The position numbers were made by a program, and so were the translations under genes. From Mycolicibacterium sp. YH-1 (GTDB lineage: Bacteria; Actinomycetota; Actinomycetes; Mycobacteriales; Mycobacteriaceae), in assembly GCF_022557175.1 (NCBI RefSeq), contig NZ_CP092915.1:2108001-2172000 (forward strand): a stretch of 64,000 nt of DNA. Reading direction: 5' to 3'. The notes under the pieces were generated by a model. That model did no database searches and had not been told where the DNA came from. It saw nothing but the letters and a program-made list of their open reading frames with translations. Shown here piece after piece: positions 1-8,247 of the stretch. Positions within the stretch are counted from its first letter, which is position 1. Every line of letters starts with the position of its first letter.

Positions 1-2
1 AC

Positions 3-737
3 GCGCTCGTCAACGCCCCCGCCGTGCTCACCAACGCCTTCCTCAACGGCTATGCACCGACGGGATCCTGGGGAATTCTGACCCCGCTCACTATGGGATT
101 GGGCTTGTTCCCCGCGTTGGTCACCTTGCGCGACGCCATCGCACAGGCGCTGGGCGCACCGGTGCCAGCCGCGGCGGCCGCACCGGACGCCACTCTGACC
201 TCCGTGAGTGCATTGCCCACGGAGACGGGCGACACCATCACGGTCTCGCTGAGCACCGAGCCGAAGGCGGAGGCTCCGGTGGCCGAGACGCCCGCCACAT
301 CGGTGACACCGCCGGCTGATCCCGCGCCGGCAGTCGATGAATCCGCACCGACTGCCGACCCGGAGACCACGGGTGCGGCCGGGCCTGCCACTGAGACGCC
401 TGCCACCGAGACGCCGACCACCGAGACGCCTGCCACCGAGACGCCGACCACGGATGACGCCACGGACGAGACGGGCTCGGAGGCATCGACTGGGTCCGAT
501 TCCGGAGTGATTGTCCGTGACAGCGTGAAGGCGATCCCCGGCGAGACCGGCACCAAGAGCAGCAATCCCGGGGAAGGTCTGAGGAAGGCGATCGACTCCG
601 CGGGGGAGAACCTGAAGTCCTCGTTGAACAAGATCGGCGACGGCCTCAAGAACGGTTTCGGCAAGCCAGCCGAGTCCAGCAAGAGTGATAGCGACAACGC
701 AAGCAGCGGTGCAGGCGCAAGCAGCAGCAGCGAGTAG
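3..737 (+). CDS. GjpA-like mycobacterial wall/porin protein, 3' part
   Basis: The reading frame is open from the left edge (ALVNAPAVLTNAFLNGY...), so the true start lies outside the window. The NAPAVLTNAFLNGY stretch is typical of the mycobacterial proteins annotated as outer membrane porin GjpA (recalled from family knowledge). A hydrophobic region (about residues 20-50 of the visible part) is followed by a long Ala/Pro/Thr/Glu-rich linker with ATETP/TTETP pentapeptide repeats. The protein ends in a Ser/Lys/Gly-rich tail containing an amphipathic stretch (KAIDSAGENLKSSLNKIG). It is probably exported to the cell envelope. A perfect 10-bp hairpin follows the stop. The porin label is family-based and not proven by anything seen here. 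Confidence 0.6.
   Translation, partial: ALVNAPAVLTNAFLNGYAPTGSWGILTPLTMGLGLFPALVTLRDAIAQALGAPVPAAAAAPDATLTSVSALPTETGDTITVSLSTEPKAEAPVAETPATSVTPPADPAPAVDESAPTADPETTGAAGPATETPATETPTTETPATETPTTDDATDETGSEASTGSDSGVIVRDSVKAIPGETGTKSSNPGEGLRKAIDSAGENLKSSLNKIGDGLKNGFGKPAESSKSDSDNASSGAGASSSSE
383..452 (+). repeat. Coding tandem repeat (TETPA/TETPT)
   Basis: A 30-bp unit encoding PATETPTTET recurs in tandem inside the GjpA-like gene, with a half unit in front. It gives a Thr/Glu/Pro-rich, probably extended and wall-spanning linker. Such repeats can vary in copy number between strains. Confidence 0.75.
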
Positions 738-752
738 CCGCATCGATTGACC

Positions 753-790
753 AATCGGCCCCTTCTTCACCGACGAGGGAGGGGCCGATT
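753..790 (+). terminator. Hairpin after the GjpA-like gene
   Basis: The arms AATCGGCCCC and GGGGCCGATT are perfectly complementary (10 bp) with an 18-nt loop, 16 nt after the stop codon. There is no strong T-tract, as is usual for mycobacterial terminators. Confidence 0.65.
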
Positions 791-1052
791 GCTGCCGCCT
801 CGACAGGTCCTCGACTGTTCGCGCAGTAGCCCAGCGTGCACGGCCACGATAATTCTGCATTATGTCTTTGCGGCAATAACTTTCTATTGTTGATTCTCAA
901 TACCGAATAGCGAATAGAGAATAGGCAATATTGCCATCGAAACGTGTTCAAAATGTGCACGGAATTTCAGTGAAGGCGCGTTATCTTTTCCTCGCATTAC
1001 CGCGGCGCGGCACTCCCCGCCACGTCGTTACCTTCACCCCTTGGAGATAACT
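791..1052. other. AT-rich intergenic region
   Basis: No gene is seen. Between about 845 and 960 the sequence is much richer in A+T than its surroundings and has three close GAATA words (CCGAATAGCGAATAGAGAATAGG). It presumably holds the promoter of the secreted protein downstream, but no unambiguous -10/-35 pair stands out. Confidence 0.4.
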
Positions 1053-1676
1053 ATGCGATCGAATACATCCACGCTGCTTCGTGCCGGCGCCATCACGCCG
1101 ATGGCCCTCGCCGCCGCACTGTGTTTCGCCGGGACGGCGAATGCAGCCGTCGTCCCTGTGAATTGGAGTTGTCAGGCAGCCTCGGTTGGGACGTCGAGCA
1201 TGACAGCCTCGGTTACCACCACCGCGCCGGCTTCGGTGACCGCGGGTTCTCCCGTGGCCATTACCATTGCACCAGGTTCATCGACGGTTCCGACGATGGC
1301 GGCTGGTGTTACGGTCGTCAACATCAGCAATATGAAGATGACCATCCCGGTCCCGGCGAACTCGACATATGTCTCCTCCAGCGTATCCGGGGGAACCTCC
1401 GCGGGCTCGGTGGCCCTCGTGGGCAGCAATGTCGTGCTCACCGTTCCCGGCCCAATCGCGGGTGGCGCTTCGTACACCCCGCCTGCGGTGACCATCAACG
1501 TGACAGCCACCGCGCCCGGCTCGGTGACCAGCAAGTATGCCGGCACCGGCTTCGGCACCCCCGGCATGACCTTCACCACTAGGGTGGATCCGCCGGGGAT
1601 TCTTCCTCCATTCGACGTCTCAACCAATTGCTACCCGGATCCCTCTCCGACGCTCACCACCACGACTGTCACCTAG
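1053..1676 (+). CDS. Secreted Thr/Ser/Val-rich protein of unknown function
   Basis: The 207-aa protein starts at the ATG placed 5 nt after a GGAG box (TTGGAGATAACTATG). A clear Sec signal peptide (RSNTSTLLRAGAITP, then a hydrophobic core ending FAGTANA/AV) predicts cleavage near residue 29. The mature part has two widely spaced Cys (VNWSCQ and STNCYP) that could form a disulphide, and long alternating Thr/Val/Ser stretches typical of an Ig-like beta-sandwich. It resembles the unnamed actinobacterial wall-associated domains with an N-terminal SCQ/YTC motif (DUF6801-like), but I do not recognise it securely. It is monocistronic, with hairpins on both sides. Confidence 0.65.
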   Translation: MRSNTSTLLRAGAITPMALAAALCFAGTANAAVVPVNWSCQAASVGTSSMTASVTTTAPASVTAGSPVAITIAPGSSTVPTMAAGVTVVNISNMKMTIPVPANSTYVSSSVSGGTSAGSVALVGSNVVLTVPGPIAGGASYTPPAVTINVTATAPGSVTSKYAGTGFGTPGMTFTTRVDPPGILPPFDVSTNCYPDPSPTLTTTTVT

Positions 1677-1710
1677 CTCTGTAGGTCGGACAGCCAGCTG
1701 ATCGGTTAGA

Positions 1711-1742
1711 CGGTGTGGGGAGGCTGGGGCCTCCCCACACCG
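1711..1742 (+). terminator. 14-bp perfect hairpin terminator
   Basis: The arms CGGTGTGGGGAGGC and GCCTCCCCACACCG pair perfectly around a TGGG loop, 34 nt after the stop of the secreted protein gene. This is a strong intrinsic terminator candidate. Confidence 0.8.
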
Positions 1743-2790
1743 CCCGGGCCTAGCATCGATGCATCGATGAATCGGCTGGTGAATTGGTGTCGTAACGAGG
1801 AAAGTGCCTTGTGGACGGTGATGATGAGCGTTGCCGTGCCCTGGTTTAACGGGCCCGAGCATGCCTGGGGCTTCGACATGAACCTCCAGCAACTCTGCTC
1901 CGGACAGCAACCGACACCGCACGCCATCTCAGAAGGAATGGGTGGCTTCTGGGCCAAAGCCGCTCTGGGGACGAAGGATTAGGCGGTGTCTCGTTCCTAG
2001 AGAAGCGAGCCAACTCACCGACGGCCGCGTGCTCGCCGCGTAGTCCGAGGTCGTGGTGTCTCACTACTCGTCACACACAACGTGTCTCACCTCCGCAGTG
2101 TCGGGGCGATGAGACTACCCAAGCTCGAACTCGGCCCAGTTGCGCTGGTCGATCCGGTGAGTGGTACTGCTGTTGGAGCAGCCGGCCACCCCGACGGTGA
2201 GGGCATTCTGAACCAACGCTGGTGGACATCGGCAGCTCTGGATGCCGCCCACGGCGGTCGAGTCTTGTTCTCGCCGAGGGACTTTCCGCGAATGCTGCGA
2301 TTCCTCCTAGGTGGTGGTCCGACCCATACTCCGACCGAGCTCGGCCGATACTTCGGCTAAAGGGCGGTGCCCCTACGGGCCGTCATGCCGCCTGAACTCG
2401 TCCGCACGTCCGAGTCTGTATCGACTCACCGATGGTGGTCCGTCTCCACGAAATATGCGGCTTTTGAGATGAACTCGGGGTCGCAGCTGAGTTTGGCCTC
2501 ATATGACAGAACGGCCTGCCATGCGACTCAGGGGCCGATCCGGTTGCGGGTGGGTGTCATGGTCGCCATTCGGCGAATGGACACGAAAGGGGGTGGACAT
2601 CGAGTAAGAACCTCGCCATTGGCGGAGTGCAGGGCAACGCTCAAGCACGCCCAGGCTTCGCCTGACCGGCCGGCTCGGGTTTGACGGTGAGGGCGAGTTG
2701 TCGGCCATCCGCCCAGCCACCCGGTTGGTTACCGAATCTTCAAGCCGCGCAAGCAGAAGCAGCGGTTGATGGGTGACACCAGTTGACCAG
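1743..2790. other. About 1 kb without a convincing gene
   Basis: Only short open frames are present. One + strand frame (2082-2360, 92 codons from GTG, with LELGPVALVDPVSGTAVG) has plausible codon use but no recognisable family and no good ribosome binding site. Another at 1713-1982 overlaps the terminator and is not credible. The stretch is best read as decayed accessory DNA continuous with the uridine-kinase relic to its right. Confidence 0.4.
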
Positions 2791-3119
2791 TCCCACCCGG
2801 TGGTGAGTGTTTCCGTCGATGGCTTGCACCACCCCACATCGGTTCGCCATCGACAGGGCCGTCACCCCCCCGGAGGGGTTTTGGGCTGACTCCTACGACT
2901 ACGAGCGTTTGCGCACTGATGTACTCGAACCGCTCGAGCCCGATGGATCACGTCGTTACCGCACCAAGTCCCATGGCCACGGCCGCAGACGCCATCGTTA
3001 ACCCGCCGTATCAGGTAGCTCCACTGGACACCGTCCTCATCGTCGAGGGCATCTGCTTGCATCGCGACGAGCTAATGGATGAGTGGGATCTCACCGTCAA
3101 CTCGGAGGCTAGAAACTGA
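2791..3119 (+). pseudogene. Uridine kinase-like relic, multiply frameshifted
   Basis: Three reading frames in succession give pieces of the actinobacterial uridine kinase/P-loop kinase family. First comes VSVSVDGLHHPTSVRHRQGR (normally VSVDGFHHPR...YRQGR), then EGFWADSYDYERLRTDVLEP and SRRYRTKSH, then, after another shift near 2960, NPPYQVAPLDTVLIVEG and CLHRDELMDEWDL. The order and spacing match the middle of the family protein. The N-terminal Walker A part and the C-terminal third are missing. It is therefore a non-functional remnant. Confidence 0.65.
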
Positions 3120-3614
3120 TTCGCAGATCAGCCAGGCGGAGGAAAGGGTGGTCGCGAGGTCTGCCGCGCGTCGAGACCTCCGCAGAATCACCGCAATGGA
3201 ACGGTCAAATGCGACATCCGGTAGAGGGTGCGTGGATCGATGCTTCAAATGTAGCTGCACGCTGTAAGCGCGACTCTTCATCGTCCGCAAACATGAAAGA
3301 GCGTAACGCCTGTAACGCAGGGTGTTCGGAACTTCGCGGTGTGGCAGCTGGCCTGTCGGTCGACGGTACGTTCGTAGAAGTTTGGGTATGGAGTTGACGC
3401 GTCCCGATCCTTCAGGCACGCGCCGCTGGGGTGATCGGTTTTGACAGCGCATACTTCGCAACCCATCCACACAATGTGACCTGGCTCACATTGTGTCTTC
3501 CTGCAAATACTGATTGTGTGATCAGGACGGTGAAGCGACGTCCTCGATCGAGAGGAAGGTGGCACTGCACAACTCAGAATCAGATCAGCTCCGGACCCAA
3601 TGTGAGACGGACTG
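3120..3614. other. About 500 bp with no gene seen
   Basis: No protein family, RNA gene or mobile element is recognisable here. It holds the left boundary and probably the promoter of the biosynthetic operon. An imperfect inverted repeat around 3471-3497 (ACAATGTGACCTGGCTCACATTGT, arms ACAATGTGA/TCACATTGT) is perfect over 9 bp with a 6-nt spacer and could be a regulator-binding site. Confidence 0.4.
3471..3494. promoter_or_regulatory. 9-6-9 inverted repeat, candidate operator upstream of the operon
   Basis: ACAATGTGA-CCTGGC-TCACATTGT is a perfect palindrome of two 9-bp arms. It lies about 120 bp before the small split ORF and about 370 bp before the MppP-like gene. A site of this architecture fits a GntR, TetR or CRP-type dimer (TGTGA...TCACA is the CRP-family core). 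Which protein binds is not visible. Confidence 0.5.
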
Positions 3615-3831
3615 ATGACAGCGGAGCGACAGTCTCCGCAATCGTCGCTTTACGACCTGGAAGCGCGCAGGCGTCGGATCCCCTTCCGGGTCGGAGCCAA
3701 GATCGTGCTCATCCACGCCGCACTTACTTAGCCAGTACGAGTCGGTGCTTACGTACCCGAAATTCGTACGGCGTCAATCATTTACCGGCCCGGACACAAA
3801 GATTCCCCTGACGTCGCCTGACGTTGAGTGA
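3615..3831 (+). pseudogene. Small ORF split by a CTTA duplication
   Basis: A 38-codon ORF (ATG 3615 to TAG 3729-3731; includes LYDLEARRRRIPFRVG and KIVLIHAALT) is continued in the next frame by an open stretch from 3727 to a TGA at 3829-3831 (SQYESVLTYPKFVRR, SFTGPDTKIPLTSPDVE). The switch falls on a direct duplication CTTACTTA (3723-3730). Removing one CTTA copy would fuse both parts into about 70 residues (HAALSQYE at the joint). I do not recognise the protein. It lies 33 nt before the MppP-like gene and may be a degraded first gene, a frameshift-regulated leader, or a sequencing error. Confidence 0.45.
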
Positions 3832-3864
3832 TATCCGTTGCCGCGATAGAAGTTGGAAGGGAAC

Positions 3865-5076
3865 ATGACAGTGAGCGTTAGCGGACTTGAACGCATCGCC
3901 AGCGGCCAGGACGAAGAGAAGATCTTCGAGGACCTCACACAGCACGAAATCGTGGCACTGAGGACCCAGCACAACCTGGCCGACGCCCACACCCATCAGA
4001 AACAGTCGAGTTCGCAACGCGACATCGTTGAGTCGTTACCCACGTTGTGGTTCGAAGCCGAGCAGAAATCCCAACACCACTTCGAGCAGAAGTTCATCGA
4101 AGCATTCTTTGAGCTTCACGGCCAGAAGGATGTGCCGGCCATGAACCGGACGCTGCTGGCATATGCCGCGTCGGTCAGCATGGTGATCATCGGCATGTAC
4201 CTCAAGCGGCGGAACCTGACCGTGTCGTTGATCGAGCCTTGCTTCGACAACCTGGCGGATCTCTTGAAGGAACTCCAGGTGGGCCTGTCGCCACTTCCCG
4301 AAGATGTCCTCGCGGATCCCTCAACTATCTACGAGAAGCTTGTCGCCACAGTGCAAACGGACGCCGTGTGCGTTGTCGACCCCAACAATCCCTCGGGGTT
4401 CACAATGCTGGCCAACGGCGAGGAGTCCTTCGCCGAGCTCATTCGGTACTGCGTCGATTACCAGAAGACGCTGATCATGGACTTCTGCTTCGCGTCCTTC
4501 GCGCTCTGTGATCCAAAGATCGGCAGGATTCCCATCTATGGAATGCTCGAGTCATCCGGTGTGTCGTACATCGCCATCGAAGATAGTGGCAAGACATGGC
4601 CAGTTCAAGATGCCAAGTGTGCTTTGGTGACGACGAGCAGGGACCTCTTCGACGACGTCTACAACACGCAGACGACAGTGATACTCAATGTTTCGCCCTT
4701 CACGTTGAACGTCCTTGAGAAGTATGTGCGCGATTCCATCTCCGATGGCTTTGCGTCCGTTAGGGAAACGATCACAACGAACCGGCAGGCCGCGATTGAG
4801 GCACTCTCGGGGACAATCCTCGAGCACGTACCACCGGTGGTGGAGACGAGCGTGGCATGGTTCGCGATACGGGACCCTGACTTGAACGCGACGCGACTGC
4901 AACAGATGCTGGTCGAACACGACGTCTATGTCCTTCCCGGAACGTATTTCTTCTGGAATTCACCGGAACTGGGCGACCGGCATGTGAGAGTGGCGCTGGC
5001 GCGGGAACCCGAGATGTTTCGAGAGGCTGTGGCCGCACTCGCCGATGCGCTGAACAAGATTGCCCGTGACCGCTGA
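3865..5076 (+). CDS. MppP/RohP-like PLP-dependent L-arginine oxidase family enzyme
   Basis: This 403-aa fold-type I PLP enzyme resembles MppP (enduracididine pathway) and RohP (azomycin pathway), which use O2 to turn L-arginine into 4-hydroxy-2-oxo- and 2-oxo-arginine. Matching motifs are the N-terminal lid LTQHE (T25, E28), NLADAH (D40, H42; MppP has NIADGH), AASVSM, EPCFDNLADLL with the PLP-stacking Phe, DPNNPSG, the Schiff-base motif IEDSGKTWP (K243), NVSPFTLNVLEK and the carboxylate-binding Arg in HVRVAL. Offsets to the MppP N-terminal residues (T12, E15, D27, H29, as recalled) are constant, so the oxidase-specific lid looks intact. The ATG follows GGAAGGGAA; the longer TTG start is rejected. 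It is the first enzyme gene of the operon. A plain aminotransferase activity remains possible. Confidence 0.82.
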   Translation: MTVSVSGLERIASGQDEEKIFEDLTQHEIVALRTQHNLADAHTHQKQSSSQRDIVESLPTLWFEAEQKSQHHFEQKFIEAFFELHGQKDVPAMNRTLLAYAASVSMVIIGMYLKRRNLTVSLIEPCFDNLADLLKELQVGLSPLPEDVLADPSTIYEKLVATVQTDAVCVVDPNNPSGFTMLANGEESFAELIRYCVDYQKTLIMDFCFASFALCDPKIGRIPIYGMLESSGVSYIAIEDSGKTWPVQDAKCALVTTSRDLFDDVYNTQTTVILNVSPFTLNVLEKYVRDSISDGFASVRETITTNRQAAIEALSGTILEHVPPVVETSVAWFAIRDPDLNATRLQQMLVEHDVYVLPGTYFFWNSPELGDRHVRVALAREPEMFREAVAALADALNKIARDR

Positions 5077-5878
5077 CGCGACCAGTGTCGTCGTGCCGCT
5101 CGTCACGCCCGTCAATTCAGCGGGTGAGGTGTCGACGGCATGTCTGAGTGCGCTGATCAGCACTCTGGCCGGCAGGGTTGACGGCTACATCACCGGCTTG
5201 AGCACCGGCGAAGGCTGGAAGCTCACGGAATCACAGTGGGTGGCGCTGACCGAGTCAGCTGTCGCGCATGCGGGCAGAGTTCCCGTCTACGCCGGAATCT
5301 TGAGACCGACAACAGATGAAGTATGCCGCCTTGCGCGCCTAGCGCCGGGTCTCGGTGTCAACGGGGTTGTCGTCACCCAGCCATTCGGAATTGATGTCGA
5401 CGCCCACGACGCCATCCGGCACTTCGCCAGCATCTACGAGGACTGCGAGCTTCCGATCATTCTCTACCACGAAGATGCTCTCGCAAAGACCTTGCTGGAC
5501 AGCGATGTACTCGCGGAGATCATTCAGCGAGCCGATATAGCCGCTATCAAGGACTCCAGCGGATGTGGTGGTGCGGACCCCTGGAGACGATTGCCGCCCA
5601 TTCGACGACTGCAGGGTAATGAAACTCTGCTCCACACTGACCCAGCAGATGGGGCAATCGTTGGCTTGGCGAACCTCGAACCCGCACTGATTAGGCAGAC
5701 TATCGCGTCTAAACCGCAAGCGGCAGAACGCATTGCAACCGCAGTTGCGCGATATCAACTACAAGCTCCGAATTGGTATCAGCATCTCAAGGAAGAACTG
5801 CACCGGCGAGGAGTCATCACTTCGGCTGACTCGCTGGCTACCTCCCCATCGCCGGATCCGCGCGTTTCCAACATCTAG
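5066..5878 (+). CDS. DapA/DHDPS-family pyruvate aldolase
   Basis: This is a 270-aa TIM-barrel class I aldolase of the dihydrodipicolinate synthase/N-acetylneuraminate lyase family. The Schiff-base lysine is in AAIKDSSG (K162), the catalytic Tyr in IILYHED (Y134, where many relatives have YN.P), and the carboxylate-binding loop is GLSTGEGWKL (usually G.TGE...LT). The GTG start overlaps the preceding gene by 11 nt, implying translational coupling. In azomycin biosynthesis a DHDPS homologue (RohR, as recalled) performs retro-aldol cleavage of 4-hydroxy-2-oxoarginine to pyruvate and guanidinoacetaldehyde. The pairing with an MppP-like gene here points to the same chemistry. It is not a lysine-pathway DapA by context. 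The last ~20 residues are Ser/Pro-rich. Confidence 0.8.
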   Translation: MTADATSVVVPLVTPVNSAGEVSTACLSALISTLAGRVDGYITGLSTGEGWKLTESQWVALTESAVAHAGRVPVYAGILRPTTDEVCRLARLAPGLGVNGVVVTQPFGIDVDAHDAIRHFASIYEDCELPIILYHEDALAKTLLDSDVLAEIIQRADIAAIKDSSGCGGADPWRRLPPIRRLQGNETLLHTDPADGAIVGLANLEPALIRQTIASKPQAAERIATAVARYQLQAPNWYQHLKEELHRRGVITSADSLATSPSPDPRVSNI

Positions 5879-5894
5879 AGTCAGGAGAACTCTC

Positions 5895-7292
5895 ATGCAG
5901 CAGATGAGCCAGGCAGCCCCCGTTCGAATTGATCGAGAGCGAATTGCGGATCTCACCGCCCGCGAAGAACGCGCGTTTCGCGAAGCCACGCCGAAGTCTG
6001 CAGCGATGCTCGACCGTGCGAAGCGCTCGCTATCTGGTGGAGTGACTTCCTCCTACCAGTTTCACGACCCTTGGCCGGTGTACCTCAGCACGGGGTATGG
6101 CGCCCGCGTCTGGGACGTTGACGGCAACGCAATGTGGGACTTCCACAATGGATACGGGTCCATGGTTCAAGGACATGGCCATCCTGCGATCGCCGCGGCG
6201 ATCGCGGAGCGATCGAAGATCGGAACACATTTTTGCGCGACCACCGAGGACGCCGTGATCGTCGCTGAGGAGCTACAGAGGCGATGGAGCCTACCTCAGT
6301 GGCGATTCACCAACTCGGGCACCGAATCGACCATGGACGCCATCCGGATCGCCCGCGCCTACACCGGCCGAGACACGATATTGAAGATATTTGGCTCGTA
6401 CCATGGCCACCACGACGCAGTGATGGTGTCGATCGCGGTTGGCTATGACCAGCCGATCGGTGCCCCCGACAACCTGGCGTCTCTGCCCTACGGGGCGGGT
6501 ATTCCGGCTCAGACGGTGGAACTGACGGTCGCGGTGCCCTTCAACGACGCTGCGGCACTCGAAGCGCGGATCGTGAGACTCGAACGGGAAGGGCGAAAGC
6601 CGGCGTGCCTGATCATGGAGGCAGCGCTGATGAATATGCGGATCATCCTGCCTGAGGACGGCTACCTCCAGCAGGTACGTGATATCACCCGCCGCCATGA
6701 CATCGTCTTGATCTTCGACGAAGTGAAGACAGGGCTATGCCTGGCAGCCGGCGGAGCCACCGAGGTATTTGGTGTGATGCCCGATATGGTGACCCTGGCC
6801 AAGGCCCTAGGCGGCGGACTACCCAGTGGCGCAATCGGTGGAACCGCGGACATCATGTCCGTTGTCGAGGACGGCCGCGTCTACCAAGTCGGCACCTTCA
6901 ACGGGAATCCGTTGGTCGCCGCCGCTGCGCGAGCGAGCCTGACGCAAGTACTTACGCCCGAGGCCTACGAACGCATGTCCCTACTGAATCAGTCGCTCGT
7001 CGACGGCTGCAACAAGGTGCTGCAACGCTATTCGATCGGGGGATACGCCACGGGCCTGGGCGCGAAAGGGTGCGTCGTCTTCTCTGACTCGAAGATCACG
7101 GACTACGCCAGCTTTCACGCTAATGAAGATCACGAACTCAGCGACCTCGCCTGGCTATTCAACTTCAACCGAGGCATCTTCACGACGCCGGACCGGGATC
7201 AGGAATGGACGCTGTCGGTCGTTCATCCACCAGAGGCCATAGAACGCTACATATCGAACCTGGACTCGATGGCGGCCGAACTCGTCAAATGA
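5895..7292 (+). CDS. Glutamate-1-semialdehyde aminomutase-like class III aminotransferase
   Basis: This 465-aa protein belongs to the HemL-like branch of class III PLP aminotransferases. Motifs in order are SGGVTSSYQF, NSGTESTMDAIR, SYHGHHDAVM, FDEVKTG, the PLP-lysine motif LAKALGGGLPSGAIGG (K303) and GTFNGNPLVAAA. The ATG follows AGGAGAACTCTC 16 nt after the aldolase stop; a longer frame running back into the aldolase gene is rejected. In this operon it probably does not make tetrapyrroles. Most likely it aminates the aldehyde or 2-oxo acid made by the preceding enzymes, for example guanidinoacetaldehyde to 2-guanidinoethylamine (inference). Confidence 0.8.
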   Translation: MQQMSQAAPVRIDRERIADLTAREERAFREATPKSAAMLDRAKRSLSGGVTSSYQFHDPWPVYLSTGYGARVWDVDGNAMWDFHNGYGSMVQGHGHPAIAAAIAERSKIGTHFCATTEDAVIVAEELQRRWSLPQWRFTNSGTESTMDAIRIARAYTGRDTILKIFGSYHGHHDAVMVSIAVGYDQPIGAPDNLASLPYGAGIPAQTVELTVAVPFNDAAALEARIVRLEREGRKPACLIMEAALMNMRIILPEDGYLQQVRDITRRHDIVLIFDEVKTGLCLAAGGATEVFGVMPDMVTLAKALGGGLPSGAIGGTADIMSVVEDGRVYQVGTFNGNPLVAAAARASLTQVLTPEAYERMSLLNQSLVDGCNKVLQRYSIGGYATGLGAKGCVVFSDSKITDYASFHANEDHELSDLAWLFNFNRGIFTTPDRDQEWTLSVVHPPEAIERYISNLDSMAAELVK

Positions 7293-7338
7293 TGAGGACC
7301 ACGCTGCCCGCGTCACTCATTCGTGGGGCGGGGTCCGC

Positions 7339-8193
7339 ATGACCGTAGTCTTGTTCGCCGCGCTAAGTTCAATCGCCTTTGGCGGTTCGGACTTCTGCGG
7401 GGGGCTTGCCAGCCGACGATTCGCAACACTCAAGGTGCTGGTGGTGGCGGCGCCCGCCACCTTGATCATCGATCTCGCGGCGTGGCACGCCTTCGGTGGC
7501 ACATGGTCGGTCAGTGCCGCCGCATGGGGAGGGATCTCAGGTGCGGCCTATGCCGTGGGTTTCGGTCTGCTCTACTGGTGCCTGGCAAACGGGCCGATCA
7601 TCGTGCTGTCTCCCGTCAGTGCGACTGTCTCTGCACTCATTCCAGTGGCGGCGGGATTGTCCTTCGGCGAGACACTGACCAGCGTGGGACTCGCTGGCAC
7701 CGTGATCGCGATCGTGGCGGTATTCCTATTGGGGTTATCTGGCGACGAATCGCGAGAGGTATCCACTCGCCCCACAATGCTGACCCTTGGAGCGGCGATC
7801 GGAGCCGGAGCGGCAGTTGCATTGCAGCTCATATGTCTCGATCGGGCACCGCATCAGAGTGGTATGGCGCCTGTAGTCGCTGGCAGTGCCGTCGCGACCC
7901 TGCTGGTGTGGACTGCCGTTCCCTTGGTCCGCGCCCGCATCGGCAGCGATGGACGACTGCGCGACTGGAGCGCAGCCGTCGCGGCTGGAGTCCTGGACTC
8001 ACTCGCCACGATCGCGTTCTTACTCGCTGTCCGCGCAGGCGACCTCGCTGTCGTCGCTGTGATCACGGCGCTCTACCCGGCGGGCACCATCGTGCTCGCT
8101 CGCCTCGTGCTGCGAGAGACGGTCTCGCGAGTCCAGTTCGGTGGGCTGTTGACTGCTGGGCTCGCCGTGACGCTACTGGCGCTCAGTTCTTAA
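7339..8193 (+). CDS. EamA/DMT-family transporter
   Basis: The 284-aa integral membrane protein has about ten hydrophobic segments arranged as two five-helix halves, the layout of the drug/metabolite (EamA) transporter superfamily. It begins VVLFAALSSIAFGGSDF and its second half includes VIAIVAVFLLGL and VVAVITALYPAGTIVLARLVL. The ATG is preceded by a GGGGCGGGG purine-rich box, 46 nt after the aminotransferase stop. Relatives commonly export amino acids or small metabolites. As the only transporter of the operon it is a good candidate for product efflux or self-protection. Confidence 0.8.
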   Translation: MTVVLFAALSSIAFGGSDFCGGLASRRFATLKVLVVAAPATLIIDLAAWHAFGGTWSVSAAAWGGISGAAYAVGFGLLYWCLANGPIIVLSPVSATVSALIPVAAGLSFGETLTSVGLAGTVIAIVAVFLLGLSGDESREVSTRPTMLTLGAAIGAGAAVALQLICLDRAPHQSGMAPVVAGSAVATLLVWTAVPLVRARIGSDGRLRDWSAAVAAGVLDSLATIAFLLAVRAGDLAVVAVITALYPAGTIVLARLVLRETVSRVQFGGLLTAGLAVTLLALSS

Positions 8194-8247
8194 GCCACAG
8201 GTGCGACCTTCCAACCATCAAATGAAGAACAGATTCTGGGGGTGGAC

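Noticed and set aside
383..452. CRISPR-like short repeats
   Set aside because: The repeats are in frame, have no spacers and encode a TETP linker.
3120..3864. Guanidine riboswitch upstream of the putative guanidino pathway
   Set aside because: I looked for ykkC, mini-ykkC or ykkC-III-like conserved loops and saw none; only a DNA-type palindrome is present.
5733..5894. Upstream extension of the HemL-like aminotransferase into the aldolase gene
   Set aside because: The ATG at 5895 has a good AGGAGA box and gives the normal family N-terminus; the extra residues show no homology.
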